A DNA stretch of 64,000 nucleotides from Unio delphinus. Taxonomy: Eukaryota > Mollusca > Bivalvia > Unionida > Unionidae. The DNA is taken from assembly GCA_029339505.1 (NCBI GenBank), contig JAQISU010000181.1, forward strand, positions 418,001 to 482,000. Reading direction: 5' to 3'. A program made the position numbers and the translations under genes. Under the pieces are notes generated by a model. That model was given only the letters and a program-made list of their open reading frames with translations, made no database searches and was not told the DNA's origin. The number at the start of each line of letters is the position of its first letter. Position 1 is the stretch's first letter. Below are positions 23,469 to 35,672 of this stretch, piece by piece.

Positions 23469-24285
23469 TGTTACGTGCTTAGGCTCAAATAAACAGGTAC
23501 ATAGAAAGAGTGAAAACTAACAAAGCTTGTAAAACCTTAAACAATTATTTATTGAGTACAAATATTTTTATAAAAGAAAATAAATAAACTTACGGTTTTA
23601 GAGAATTAAATCCAAAATTTAATCCAAAAAGATTTCATTCACAATATAATAGTGGAAATGCAAGAGTCCAGATAATAAAATGTCCTAATAGTAACCGGTT
23701 CAAATCTTGACGATGTAATCCAAAATGGACGACGATGTCACATGATGAAGTCAGTTTTAGTTTTATGATAATTCAAATGAGCACAAGTAATTTCCAGATA
23801 AATAACACTATAAATTCCTCTTGATCCAAACGAATTGAAATAATTTACCGCACAAGGTAATTCACAATAACTCAAAAAATAAAAAAACATCTTTGCATTC
23901 CAAAGCCCAGACTAACTACTGAACCATTAGCTTCTAAAACACAGCTATATACTGATTTTTACATAAACAGGAAGGGGTCACGTGATATTCTGGAAGCCCA
24001 CAGAACAAGGCTACACTCCAAACATCATGTACACAGTATGATCTAGAAAGATGTCTATGGAATTAACCAATCATTTTTAAAGCCTGTTTATTAGCTTTGA
24101 AACAAGGTCAGAAATGAGGTTAACATCTGTTGTTTACCTGCCTTGAAGCAAGGCCAATATATGGTGTTTACAGATGACCCCACCTTCTAGAAAAATACAT
24201 CTCGCAACTAATGAATTTTAAACCCAAAAATGTCAAATTTGAATCTGACAAAAAAAAAAATTATTTAAATCAAATGTACGTAACA
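23469..24285. mobile_element. Probable solo LTR (817 bp) nested in a pogo element
   Basis: Starts TGTTACGT and ends ACGTAACA, the short TG..CA inverted ends typical of LTRs. It is flanked by ATAT on both sides (23465-23468 and 24286-24289), consistent with a 4-bp target duplication. Removing it rejoins the interrupted subterminal sequence of the surrounding pogo element. It has AATAAA motifs but no coding frame. A non-autonomous DNA transposon is the alternative. Confidence 0.5.
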
Positions 24286-24579
24286 ATATGTCCGGATTAA
24301 CGAGTTTTCAGGAGAAGTGAATCATGCACATTTTTATTTTATGATATCATCACACTGTATATGTACATGTATATGCTTACTTTAAATGTAATGTACTGTA
24401 TATTCAATAATGATCAAAATATATTTATAAATACATATATTAATTTGTGTTTATTTCACATTATTATAACATGTGCATGTACATACATATACAGTAAATA
24501 TAAGTTTAGACAATTAACACATTGAAACACATCACACTATGTACCTGTACATGTATATACATTTATCATGTAAATTTTC

Positions 24580-25138
24580 TGAAGAAATCTGTAACCTTTG
24601 TTTGTCTGGATTATTTGGTGGATCTATCTGCAATGATTATTGATAGTGGCCATATATTCTCAAGGGCTTCACTATTGTGCTTTATGTCATCACTTGTGAA
24701 TATTGCTGATGTCTGCTCAAAATATGAAATTAATGTTTCTATACTGTCCTTGGCATGGTTGATTAAATGTATTTTCCCACTGGGTCGGTAGTGTCATCAT
24801 CTTCTTCATTATCATTATCATTATCTGGAACTTTATCTTAAGTTACCAGGGTCAAAATGTCGTCATCGTTGAGTTGTTGCCCTGTGCCTTCCCTTTCGTC
24901 AATCCTTACATATTCCTCGGCAGACATCTCAGCCTGGTTGAGAAGGCTTCTTATCAGATCTGTGAGCTCACTTAATGAGATGTCATCTCCATCATCAATT
25001 TTTTCGGCAGTAGTGGTTAGTGTTTGTATGATCTGTACATATCTAAAACAATTTGAGATTGTTGTTGGTGTCGCTGAACCCCACGATGTCATTACAGTAT
25101 TTCAACTTGTCTACGCTTGCTTGATGGTGTCGCCATAA
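24580..25138 (-). pseudogene. pogo/Tigger transposase C-terminal remnant
   Basis: The minus frame from 25092 reads SWGSATPTTISNCFRYV, matching the conserved C-terminal W..V...TI.NCFR.AGF of pogo/Tigger transposases. It is followed by ISLSELTDLIRSLLNQ and an acidic segment (LNDDDILTLV). Further remnants of the terminal helical region continue in broken frames to about 24580. The catalytic core is absent. Confidence 0.7.
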
Positions 25139-25689
25139 TATATGTAATAAGTACAATGAAAACAAACTGTTATATCACAGTTAAATGCATTATGATAAAC
25201 AAATAATTTTTATAAATCGTACATTACAGCTGTTACAGTTGCTAATGATTGACGTCCCCATTTTATTCGAAAATGAAGCCCAATACTGTCCACAGCTCAA
25301 ATATGTAAACTGTATTTGTACAGGCATCAATAAACTGTGATTGTTACATACAAATGGTAAACAACAAAGAGGCTTAATGACACTTTTAATTTATTTACCA
25401 TATATTTTGTAAAAAAAGTTTGGACGATTTGATCCTAGTGTGTTTATTTAAATATTAACTAGTTTTCTTCCAGTTGCTGCTACATTTACAGATTTCTGGT
25501 CATTGTTTTCAGAGAAAATCTTTTGAGAAGTTTGTCTTCTTTTGTTTTTCTATAAAGATTATGTGACTTTCATTGATATGTTTGATTTGTTTTCCTACAG
25601 CAACACTAGCAATGGTTTATTATTGATATCATGTGACTATATGACCTCTGATGTCATTGACATGTAGGTTGCAAGATATGTGTAGTCAT

Positions 25690-26015
25690 ATGACTGGGAA
25701 TGCTAATAGAGAGATCCAGGTCAAATTTCAGCAATGATGTACTCGATTGTCAGCAGATCAAAGATATAACATATGCAATGGTTGTGATTTTTGAGAAAAT
25801 AAATCATATTCCTATTGATTTCATACCGATATATCTTGATAGGTTGTTCAATTATGCTAGGCTAGCAATTAAGCGGCTACCCTACACCCACACCAAATGG
25901 TGTCGGCTGGTTCCAGTTTTGTGATAGGCATTGGACTCTGATCCTTCACCCCAGCTTAAATGTCCAAATATCAAAAGTGGGGTGGCAAGGGTCAGAGGAA
26001 ACTTGGACGAGCCTA
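25690..26015 (+). repeat. Dispersed repeat family R1, copy 3 (longest)
   Basis: Runs from GAGATCCAGGTCAAATTTCA to GGGTGGCAAGGGTCAGAGGA. Contains an open frame (25700-25924, PIDFIPIYLDRL) that is only partly preserved in the other copies and is not assumed to be a gene. Confidence 0.65.
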
Positions 26016-26439
26016 TTTTTGTAACTTTTTCAAATATTATTGTTTAATAATTAAAGATACAGATATATTTGTCAATTTGGTGTTTTGGGCTTGTAATGTT
26101 CTTGGCATTGATGTGAGGCACGTACACCTCATCCACTAATTTACTAAACACTTTGTAGTATGTAGACAGTGAAATAACCGTTGATAATAAAATGCAAAAG
26201 GGAGTCCATTTTGTGTTGCAAAGAGGATTTGTCTTGTACACAAATGATACATAATGTTAATACATATGATTTAAGAAGACATTTTTGCAATATGAGAAGT
26301 AGGGTAAAACTTCACTGGTTTCTCTATTATTTAATGAGTTCTTTTATGTTAAATTATTGCTGTTAAAAGGAATGCCCATATACAAAAGAAATAATACTAA
26401 ATGGACTATTTTGTCGGAAAAGTAGTTCTCATTTGCAAA

Positions 26440-26705
26440 GAGGATATCCCCATATACAAAAGGGCCCTTAACATATTAATTAAATAATGAACTTTGTAAA
26501 CAAATAAATTTGTAAACAAGTGAATTCACCATGTACAAAAGGGCCTTTAACATATTTATTTAGTAATGAACTTTGAAAACAAATACATTTTTTAAATAAG
26601 TGAATTCACCATGTTTAAAAGAGCCCTTAACATATTTATTTATAAATGAACTTTGTAAACAAATAAATCTGTAAAAAGTGAATTCACCATGTACAAAAGA
26701 GAAAC
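26440..26705. repeat. ~85-bp tandem repeat, three units
   Basis: The phrase AGTGAATTCACCATGTACAA plus AAGGGCCCTTAACATATT, then ATGAACTTTGTAAACAAATA, recurs three times with small indels. A related CCATATACAAAAG occurs just upstream (26368-26465). Confidence 0.85.
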
Positions 26706-26864
26706 CTTAAGACATTTATTTTTCATTCAGTTCTCACAAGTTAGGACAAATGTCTTCAGCAGCTGTTCCAGCCCCATCAGAAAGACATTCAAAAAGCCAT
26801 TGAACTTCCCCCTGTAGGGAGATAATGGAAGTTCTTGCATTCAAAACAGCATTCATGCTTCAGG

Positions 26865-27125
26865 TAGCAGATTGCTCCTTCCTGTTGGGGAGGCAGAGTG
26901 CTGTGACTGTATGTTGTTCCTTTTGGTTTGGAAGGTAGAGCACCACAATGGAGTGTTGCACCCTCCTATCAAGGAAGAAGAGCACTGTGATAGTGGGTTG
27001 CACCCTCTAAGGAGGTTGAGCACCATAACCTTTGGTAACGTTGCACCCTCCTTTTAGGGAAGTTGAGTATCACAATAGTGGGTTGTTTCCTCCTATCAGG
27101 TAGCTTGAGCACTGCAACACATATT
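26865..27125. repeat. Degenerate ~43-bp minisatellite
   Basis: Units of the type GTTGCACCCTCCTATCAAGG followed by AGTTGAGCACCACAATAGTG recur about six times with considerable divergence. More GC-rich than its surroundings. Confidence 0.75.
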
Positions 27126-27299
27126 GTGCCACTGGCAACATGTTGGCCCCTTCCATTGGGAGTGCAACACATTGCACTCATGATGCACAGAGTGAAGATG
27201 AGGTCTTCTCCATCTATCACTCACTGACCTTATGGTACAGGGCTAGGACTGAGCTACCACCTCAGCCCCCTCCACCATCCCAGCCTGTGCATAATTTAC

Positions 27300-28010
27300 A
27301 ATCCATACACAAGATTTAGGCTTAGGGACAGCTAAGGACCGTTTTGGCGTCCTCCAGCTCCAGTTATATCTATGCACCCTTTTGATATGTGGAACCTTCT
27401 ACCTCAGGGACCTTGGTCCATTATGCATCCGTGGTCTACTGAACCTTGCTATGCCAATGGAAGTTGTGCTGTGGCACATGTCCCACCATCCCCTCATCAA
27501 GTGGTTTCCTTTTGGAAGGGTAGTTAGACGTTCTCATCTCCTCTATGTGCCTCGTGATCAAGCAGGGGCTGCCACACATGGCATTCCTATGCACTTCCAT
27601 CAAGGGACATAGTGATACCCAGTCACTCTCCAACTCAAAGTGTCCTTGACTATGAGGATAATAAATCATACTCCCTCCATCATTGTTGACTCAAAAGAGT
27701 TTGAGACACAAGTTGTGGCAATGACACCTTCTCTCAGGACCATTCTCTCATCTCAGATGGATAAGGAAGAAGAGGAGGTCTGTTCCTTTGATAAGGTGGT
27801 AAACAAGGTTTACTGTTTGTTACCTCCTGACTTGTGCCCCAAACCATCTGGCACACAGTCCAAAATGATCCTTTCCAGTCTGGAAAAAATCTCTGGGGTA
27901 CCACCTCAACCAGACCTCTTACTTCTTGCACATTCATCTATGATTGAGGAAATATCAGGAAGGTTTTAATTGGGCCAAAATATTGCTCAGCAACATAAAG
28001 GGTGGTCTAT
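27300..28010 (+). pseudogene. Transposon-like ORF remnant, proline-rich then DLCPK region
   Basis: Around 27330-27600 one frame is Pro/Trp/His-rich (PFDMWNLLPQGPWSIMHPW). From 27640 the frame 27640-27969 has EEEEVCSFDKVVNKVYCLLP then PDLCPKPSGTQSK and ILSSLEKISGVP. This layout resembles Gag-like or N-terminal ORFs of some invertebrate retroelements, but I cannot assign the class. There is no reverse transcriptase nearby. Frames are shifted between the two parts, so it is considered dead. Confidence 0.35.
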
Positions 28011-28129
28011 TCCCCTATGTTGAGACCCTTTATCTTTTATTTAAGCTGCTAGGTACATTCCCCGAAGTGGCCTATCAGGGTCATGTTAGGAATATGTTAT
28101 ATGAACACAATCACATGACTCCTTGAGTT

Positions 28130-28792
28130 TGCAATTTGGGGATTTTTTCAAAACTGCATATTAGAATACAATATAATCTTTGTTTTAGTGAAATATTCTT
28201 TGTTTTGGGCTTTTACTTATGACATTAAGTCATTTTCTGTGGTTGTAGCCAGTTTTTTAAAATCCATGTTAACTTTTTTTCAGACCAGCTGGGTTTTAAA
28301 GGATTAATTCATATCTCTGGAGATATTTGGTGTCCTCATATATAGATCTTGGACAAAGACAGTTTATCAAAATGTTATTCAGATTTCCAACATTGGAGTG
28401 TTAAATATTGTATTTCTATAAGGAGCTCTAAATAAGTACACTACAGACTTCAGCATATGTCATCATCTTTCATCTTGGGTTTTCCAACAGGACTCAAACT
28501 TGAATCTATTAGAACATTTAATTTCTAGGACTTTTGCAATTCATGGATTAATCTTGAATTATATTTTAATTTGATTCTTAAAACTTAAAGTTCCTTTTTA
28601 AATTTTACAATCTGTTTCCAGGGAAAGAAAGTATTTTTAAAGTTTAGAAAGCTTGCCATTTTTACTTATTCTGTGTTACTGTTTAATAGAGCCTAAATAC
28701 CTAACAGGTGTATATGTTCAAGTTGTGATGATTAGTTTTCTGTAATGGATTAAAGCTCAGTAATAAGATTGTGTGGAAATAAATTTGGAGAG

Positions 28793-28796
<4 letters not shown>
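28130..28796. other. Upstream region of the HEPN-CARD gene, no feature recognised
   Basis: AT-rich. A promoter or 5' UTR exon for the gene starting at 29205 may lie here or further upstream, but nothing can be called by eye. Confidence 0.4.
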
Positions 28797-28849
<53 letters not shown>

Positions 28850-28945
28850 TAATTATGATGTTGTTGAGCAGTACACATAAGAAATCTTAATAATAATAAT
28901 AATAATAATATTAATAATAATAGTAATAATAATAATAATAATAGT

Positions 28946-28976
<31 letters not shown>

Positions 28977-28990
28977 ATAATAATAATGAT
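28797..28990. repeat. (AT)n followed by (TAA)n microsatellites
   Basis: (AT)n occupies about 28797-28845 and interrupted (TAA)n about 28888-28990, some 200 bp before the predicted first coding exon. Confidence 0.95.
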
Positions 28991-29170
28991 AATTACCACA
29001 ACAATGATTTGTGGTGCATGGTATTTTGTATATTTTATATTTGTCTTAACAATTTTGTATGAAGAATCAGTTTGGATTACATCAGTCAAATGACAGCTTT
29101 ATCAATATATTCCTTTATACTCTATGCATGGAGGTTGTGAATCATTGATTACAATATTATTTCTTTGTCA

Positions 29171-29204
29171 GATATAATAGGTAGGACCATGTCAGCAAAT
29201 TACC
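29171..29204 (+). promoter_or_regulatory. 5' UTR segment / start context of the HEPN-CARD gene
   Basis: TTCTTTGTCAG at 29160-29170 looks like a splice acceptor, so the first coding exon probably begins with 34 nt of UTR after an upstream non-coding exon. An in-frame TAG at 29178 closes the coding frame upstream. The ATG at 29205 sits in TTACCATGG, a strong Kozak context. An out-of-frame ATG at 29189 opens a short upstream frame that could dampen translation. Confidence 0.5.
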
Positions 29205-29823
29205 ATGGCAAGTTCCTGTGGTACCTCTTATGCATCCAGCCTAGAGACGACAAACTATGCACGCATTTGCCGAATAGTGGTTGATGTTTTAAGAGACATT
29301 CTTTGGCTGGTGCTAACAAATGAAATTCTTCCAGCTGATCTGCCAAAAAAAGTTCAGACAGATATAAAGAAATTGGGAAAACTTGATTTGAAAATAAAGA
29401 GTTGGCTGTGTGGCATATCTCCTCCCTCAACCGAGATTCCCAGTGCTGAGAAGTTTGATGTCTCCTCGCTTTACACATTAATAAGGAACCTTTGTAGCCA
29501 GGTCCCAACTCCAACCACTCAGTGGGGAAGAATCCCATCCGCATGTGAAATAACATTGGGTGATGACATAGAGAGAGTTAGAGAGTTCAGAAACACTCTT
29601 TATGGCCATGCAACACAGGCCAAAATAGAAAATACAGATTTTAACCAACTATGCAAAGAGATTAAGGATGTTGCCAGCAGGTTTGATGCATACTTTTGTT
29701 CCCTTTCTAAAGCTATGAAATGTGACTTTCAATGTGGGATTGATACCATTCTTACATGCTTTATGGACAAAAGCCTTGAGGATCACTACATTGAAAAAAT
29801 GAAAGAAAATGCTATTTTGACAG
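29205..29823 (+). CDS. Exon 1: DZIP3-like HEPN domain
   Basis: Encodes the N-terminus and a HEPN domain of the DZIP3/hRUL138 type (about residues 17-165). Recognisable landmarks are NYARICRIVVDVLRDILW at the start, the WGRIPSACE stretch (W107), LGDDIERVREFRNTLYGH, and the C-terminal helix FNQLCKEIKDVASRFDAYF. The R-x5-H motif (R129...H135) is the HEPN signature and is intact. HEPN domains are often RNA-binding or RNA-cleaving. In molluscs this version is commonly fused to death-fold or NACHT modules. Residues 165-206 lack a known domain. The exon ends ACAG|GTAAGT after codon position 1. The open frame reading into the intron (to 29972) is read-through and not coding. No transmembrane segment or signal peptide is seen. 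Confidence 0.9.
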
Positions 29824-30779
29824 GTAAGTGCATATTTCAGTGTATAATTAAATGGAGTTTTCAGGCAGCAGAATATTATTATTTTGCTAGCATTTTACAT
29901 ATTGAAATGTTTCAGAAAGGAAAGTTCCAGAGTGGAAAATCGTCTTCTGTTTTTATGGTTAGTTTTTCCTAAAGTTAATGTATGGATAAATATAAAATTG
30001 AATTAAAATATTCCTTAATGTCAAATGCATCTTTAAAATGATACTTGAAAAATGCAAACATTCTTTTTTATATGCATCATTTACTGAAATTCAGTTATTT
30101 TACTCTGATTTTTAGATCAAATTGGACAGATTTTCAAAAGAGTATGCTGTTAGTTTTCATTGCATTTAAGGAAAAAGCATAAGTAAAAGCAAAAACCTAC
30201 AAGAAAATTTAAGAATGGATTTGTATGCTTGTAAGCTTGATTCAACTTTCTTTCCATAGACATGTAGTATTTTTTCATCTTTTTCTTTGCTGAATTGAAG
30301 CTTCATGTCAGGTGAAATTATAAGTGTGTCAGGTTTTGAATGCGTGCATCAAAAAAACAATGCATATGTGCCTAGTTTTTGGCCTCATTTTAAAAGGGGA
30401 ATTGTAGTTGAAACAATATTTACTTGTTTACACTTTTCTGCTTTAAAAGGTTAGAAGAATTTTTATTGAAAATATTGCTCTTGTTTTTCCAGTTGAATTT
30501 ATTAACTGAGTTACTGTTAAGTTATTCCTAAGATTTAGTATAAGTTGGTAGAAAATATTTAAGGAATTAAACTGAGTTAAAAATAACTTAGAAAATCATA
30601 AAAGTATAACTCAAAATAGGACCTGAAAATTTTGAGAACATGCAACAGAAAGAAATATCATCACAGGCAACAGCACATACATGTATAGCAATGTTTGGGT
30701 GCATTTAGACATAAACATGTATGTGTGAATGAACTGATAGATAATTGTATCTAAGATTCTCATTCATATTCCAACTGTC

Positions 30780-31460
30780 AGTCTATCAGTTAGTCTTTTC
30801 TTAATTACAATACACAAGCCATATTAGTCTGCCTACACTTTTTCATCAGCCATAATGCTCAAGCCATATTAGTGTGCCGACACTCTTTCTTCAGTCATAA
30901 TACACAAGCCATATTAGTCTGCCTATACTCTTTCCTCAGCCATAATAATCAAGCCATAATAGTCTGCCAACACTCTTATTCCACAACCATAATGCTCATG
31001 CCATATTAGTTGGCCAACACTTTCCTCAACCATAATGCTCAAGCCATATTAGTCTGCTGACACTCTTTCCTCAACTATAATGCTCAAGCCATATTAGTCT
31101 GCTGACACTCTTTCCTCAACCATAATAATCAAGCCATAATAGTTTGCCAACACTCTTATTCCACAACCATAATGCTCAAGCCATATTAGTCTGCCACCAC
31201 TCTTTCCTCAACCATAATGCTCAAGCCATATTAGTCTGCTGACACTCTTTCCTCAACCATAATGCTCAAGCCATATTAGTCTGCCAACACTCTTTCCTCA
31301 ACCATAATGATCAAACCATATTAGTCTGCCAAGACTCTTTCCTCAACAATTGTACTCAAGCAATATTAGCCTGCCAACACACTTTCCTCAACCACAATAC
31401 TCCGGCCATATTAGTCTGCCTACAGACTTGCCTCAATCATAATACAAAAGCAATATTAGT
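30780..31460. repeat. ~45-bp minisatellite in intron 1 (about 15 units)
   Basis: Units of the type CTCAAGCCATATTAGTCTGC followed by CAACACTCTTTCCTCAACCA repeat without unique spacers. The same repeat recurs at 59030-59840 before exon 8, as part of a duplicated exon-plus-flanks block. Confidence 0.9.
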
Positions 31461-31520
31461 TGTTTCAACACTTAATTCAGTTCATTAAGAGTGTCTGTAA
31501 ACAATGCTTGTTTTCCTCAG

Positions 31521-31607
31521 ATGGTTTTGTTGTTGTAAAGCAGCAAGTTGGTGATTTGACGAAGACATTAGAAAGTGTCCGAGATGCAGTTTATGATGGT
31601 CAGAAAG
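31521..31607 (+). CDS. Exon 2: short coiled-coil/linker exon
   Basis: 29 codons, phase 1 at both ends. The acceptor is TTGTTTTCCTCAG and the donor AAAG|GTAATA. The peptide starts with the split Asp codon and contains VVVKQQVGDLTKTLESVRDA and VYDGQKG, with hydrophobic heptad spacing. It is the short paralogue of exon 8. It aligns codon for codon except for a 105-bp expansion in exon 8. Similar small coiled exons sit between HEPN and death-fold modules in related molluscan proteins, so a spacer or oligomerisation role is inferred. Confidence 0.8.
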
Positions 31608-32215
31608 GTAATATGTTTAGATATTTTTTGCATACTCATGATAGATTTGCCTTTAATTATATAAAAATTTAACTATATTAAAGTTTTATTGTTGATTCAT
31701 TTATGGATGTATCTATTGGTAAATTCAGTTTCTCAGAATAACCTAGTCCATTTATATCTTTATATGCCTGTGTTATTTCCTCAATTGTGATGACTCTGCC
31801 CAAAAATTGGTTGATGTATATACTGTCCTAGATTGAGGGATTACTCTACAGGTACATGTACTATGTATTAGAGCTAGATCGACAGGTGTAAGGTGAAATT
31901 TGCATTTGCAATATGCACAATGGAGTGAATGTTTGCATATTTCAGACTCACTTTTGAGTGCTGTGGATAAAATTTGTTAGTGTTATTGCTGTGGAAATTG
32001 TACATAATCTAAGCACACACAGCTAACCAAAATGGCTGCTTCCAAGTGCTGGAAAATTCTGCCAGAATTTGTCTGATGTACACTATCTTTAGCAGTTAAA
32101 ATAGGGAAAACAAATTTTGCCAGGCTAGACAATACCATCTTATGAACAAGCAATAAATGAATTGCAAATGGGGTTTGACTTTTGTTTCGCTTATAATAAA
32201 ATGCACATATCAAAC

Positions 32216-33437
32216 CAGAGGTCTCGCTAGGAATTTAAAATCAGGAGTCCAGGACTCCCTATTTGGTAAAATTAGGAGTCCCACCAACAAAAGTTGCAGT
32301 CCAATCCTTGACAATTTTAAACTTTGCAGATTAGAAGAACTGTTGGTTGCAGTTGAGTTTAATTTCCACATTCTTTATAACATTGACATGCACAACTGTG
32401 TCAGGCTACATGTATTTGGCGCGTCTGATAATTCTGCACAACGATACATCATTTCTGTAAACATTGGATCACGTGTTGGCTTGGTTGAAAATTCAATTTT
32501 TGTCTGAAATGCCAGATCGAGTCCAAAGTAATGTATTTCATTTCCATAGCCTGATGCATAAATTTACATCTTTTCAAAGCCATGCGCAGAACTCGGCTGC
32601 CATATCTCGAGTCATGTAAATATAGGGGTGATATCCATTTGTCCAAACTTTATTTTATTTTGAATATAATATTCTGGTGACAATTGAATTCGTTATGGGT
32701 TTTACATCAATATTGGTAACCTTATATACCCAGAATAACCTGACAGCGATGTAACTCTTGATAGTCCTTCAGGGTGAGGCTGAATTTTGACAATCCAAGG
32801 AATAGTTGTATTCCAAACACTAAGGCAGGCATCACTCACTTTCTTACACTTCGCTACTACATGTATTTCCATCCAAACTGTCAGTTCTAGAAACTTCAGC
32901 AATCTTCTGAATCTCATTAAAACCTTTGTCAGTTTCCCATTTAGTCCCAAACTACTTGTCCAAATTTGCAAACAACGTTTTGTCCTGATGTGTCTTGATT
33001 TGGAGGTCGCATGCACTATTTATTTGGCTAGTCAGAAATTAACACAATAATGGAAGCTAAGGTGTACTCTTATAATAACTACATGTGCATCTCAGGATTT
33101 TTCTGTCTCTGAATTCAGTCATTGTAAATTTAACCATATTTTCCCACCCAAGCTGCAAGTCAAAGTCATTTGAACCTGCCGCCCAACTAGCCCAGCTATT
33201 GCAACATGTTCTTTTGATATACTCTTATAAATAGAGCAGGCATAACTGGTGGTATTTTAACCACTGAATTATGTCACTGTAAATATCAGCACAGCTAAAA
33301 TGATAAAGTAATTAACACTAATTTTGTCTCCCAGCTATTTGCATGCGTACGGAGGACTCCTGCATGGAGTGATTTATGCGTCCCAGATCAAATATCTGCA
33401 TTCAAATACGCGTAATTAAGCGTTTCCGAGACCTCTG
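32216..33437. mobile_element. Non-autonomous DNA transposon in intron 2
   Basis: CAGAGGTCTCG at 32216 is mirrored by CGAGACCTCTG at 33427-33437, an 11-bp perfect terminal inverted repeat enclosing 1222 bp. Near the left end are two related GGAGTCC phrases. No transposase frame was seen. Flanking 8-mers do not match, so the target duplication is lost or the family differs from hAT. Confidence 0.5.
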
Positions 33438-35000
33438 CAGACATTTGGTGTTTTTAAAAGAAACTTGAATTTAAGGTTTGATAAATACTTTAACTGAAAA
33501 TCATGCTATAGGTCAAGGGTAGTGATCTTGTATTATGCTTGACATGAAGTTTGAACAGATGTGTTTATAATTGCCTGGACCAAGTTTGGATTAAACAAAT
33601 TGATTTCATAGGTAAGCAATAATCTCCACAACAACAGTTGAGTCATTCTATAAAAGACAGAGTAATAAATAAATTTTAAAAAACCCAGTTTATTGAGAAA
33701 TGTATAACTATGAATATGCATTGCCACAAAACAAAAACAGGGAGTAACATTTTTGATGATAATAGTTAATCCCTCTACCCCAACAACTAAAATGGTTTTG
33801 TTCCAGTCATTGGTCTGCAACAGTACAACTAGTATTCATATTGCTTTATCATTACAGTGTGGGTTGTGTACATATGAGTGATATGGAGCTACTCTCTGCA
33901 TTTCTGACTCTAAAGAAAAGTGTTAAGATTGTGGGTGTGTAGCCAAGTCTAAAACCGCTCTTGACAATATAGGCAATAAATTTGTTTCAACAGATGTGTA
34001 TGATGTTGATTGAATAGACATTGGTGGTCTATTGATTTCCCTTAATTAGGTGGGTGAATTAATCAATTTATAAATTTGTTTGAGAAGCCTTTTGAGACCT
34101 CCACATTGTTTTGAGCTTGCTTGAATATGCCAGATAACTGAGGAAAAGTTGTACACAAGCACATGGTAATGGTTTTATTGTTAAAGGTTAAATAATAATT
34201 CAGTTTACAATTATCAGCTTTTTTAAAGGAGCTAATGACTTTTAAAAAATTAGCAAGAAGATATTCTTCATATAGTGGCAATATAGATCTTTAATCGAAG
34301 TCTATAAGTCTATTAAATCTTAAATTTAGGTCTGATTTTAGAAGTAAGAATTTGAATTACATTTTTTTGTTGTCCTGTAACTCATGATAAAGTACCCATG
34401 TTGTATGACAAACAGTTTTTATTGGATTGTCTCAGGTTGAAGAACTTCATTCACTCATCTGCAGTTGAAGTGTAAATGTATTCCATTGTTTCAAAAACTT
34501 TTCTTATTTTAAAATGTTAAATTTAATATCAATAGGCCCTTATTTTGTATAGCTCATAATCATGTGATGATAATTTACAATGTTACTTTTATCTGTTGAA
34601 GGAGTAATGATTGGCTGCATGCAACTATATTAGAGAACACCTTGGATTCCAAACTAGCCTATAAGTTAATGACCTGACATAAAATATTTGACTGATTTGT
34701 GATGTCTGCATTTGACATATGACTAATTATGTATAAATCACTATGAAATTGCTTTATAGTCAAGCGGAAAATATAAATTTTTACATCTGTGTATATTTTT
34801 TGTCATCTTTAAAAAGAAAATCATGGTAGATGATGGGCCAGAGTTTGAGTAATGAATTTTAACATTTCCTTAACATTTTAAATTTCTTAAAACTTTTCAT
34901 CATGTACATCTAATCAAAATATAATCAAAATGTTTGTGTTTTACAAAAAAAATCATCATTTACCAAAAATATCAGTATATGTTCTCATTTTTTTAATTAG

Positions 35001-35081
35001 ATGGAGAGGAAAATGCAGAAGATACAAGGAACCGTTTGTGCAGAATCCAAGAAAGTCTTGATATGCTTCACATGGAGAAAG
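35001..35081 (+). CDS. Exon 3: short linker exon
   Basis: 27 codons, phase 1-1. The acceptor is TTTTTTTAATTAG and the donor AAAG|GTAAAT. The peptide contains GEENAEDTRNRLCRIQESLD followed by MLHMEKG. Like exon 2 it begins with a split Asp codon and ends in basic-K-G at the splice point. Acidic then amphipathic helical. No named domain. Confidence 0.7.
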
Positions 35082-35672
35082 GTAAATTTGGTAGACTGCT
35101 TTAATTGAGCAATAATTATTTGTGTGATCTTTATTCCAGCTTCATCATCGCTCATTCAAGGAAACCATTTATGAGGTTAAGGCTCAATGCTGCTTAATTT
35201 CAGCATGTTAATTTTGTCCATTATGTTATTGGTTTAGACATATCTTTGTCACTGAAATGTGAAATGGTGGAGAGAATAAATACATTTTATTCAGGCTGTT
35301 TAATAAATTCATCTAATAGTAAAACCAACGTTTTGACAAAATAATATATTTTCATGCAGTTTTAGAACATTAGAATTACAAAGTAATCTAATTTATGGCC
35401 CGATGTGCTGTATACTTCTTTTTAAAATAAGAAGGCTTTATAGGTAATTGACCTGTAATTAAATAATTAAAGGCTCAAAGACCAAATCAATGGGAAAAAA
35501 TGTGTTGTAGGAGTGGTGAAATACAGTGGAATCCTGGTATAACATGATCCAATTTTTTGGACTCTAATTATCCAATCTTGAGTATTTTAAACCTCATCTC
35601 ATTTTCTTTAGTAAATAAATGCCTTAAGTGGCTTCTTCAAAGCTGCCTATCCATCTATAATTCACTTTGAAA

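Larger units (their letters stand above)
23424..25138 (-). mobile_element. pogo/Tigger element split by a solo LTR, right end missing
   Basis: The left end begins at CAGTGGATCCTTGTTAATCT after a TA dinucleotide and carries GTCCGGATTAACGAG-type subterminal repeats, as in Tigger elements. These repeats are interrupted by the insertion at 23469-24285 and resume at 24286. A minus-strand transposase C-terminus lies at 24580-25138. No matching right terminal repeat was seen, so the 5' part (N-terminus and DDE core) is lost. Confidence 0.6.

Noticed and set aside
28853..29089. Minus-strand open frame rich in Ile/Asn
   Set aside because: It is the translation of the (TAA)n microsatellite.
29824..29972. 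Extension of the HEPN open frame to 29972
   Set aside because: A consensus CAG|GTAAGT donor at 29823 and loss of domain similarity beyond it indicate intron read-through.
30780..31460. CRISPR-like regular repeat array
   Set aside because: Units are directly adjacent and imperfect with no unique spacers, in eukaryotic intron DNA. It is a minisatellite.
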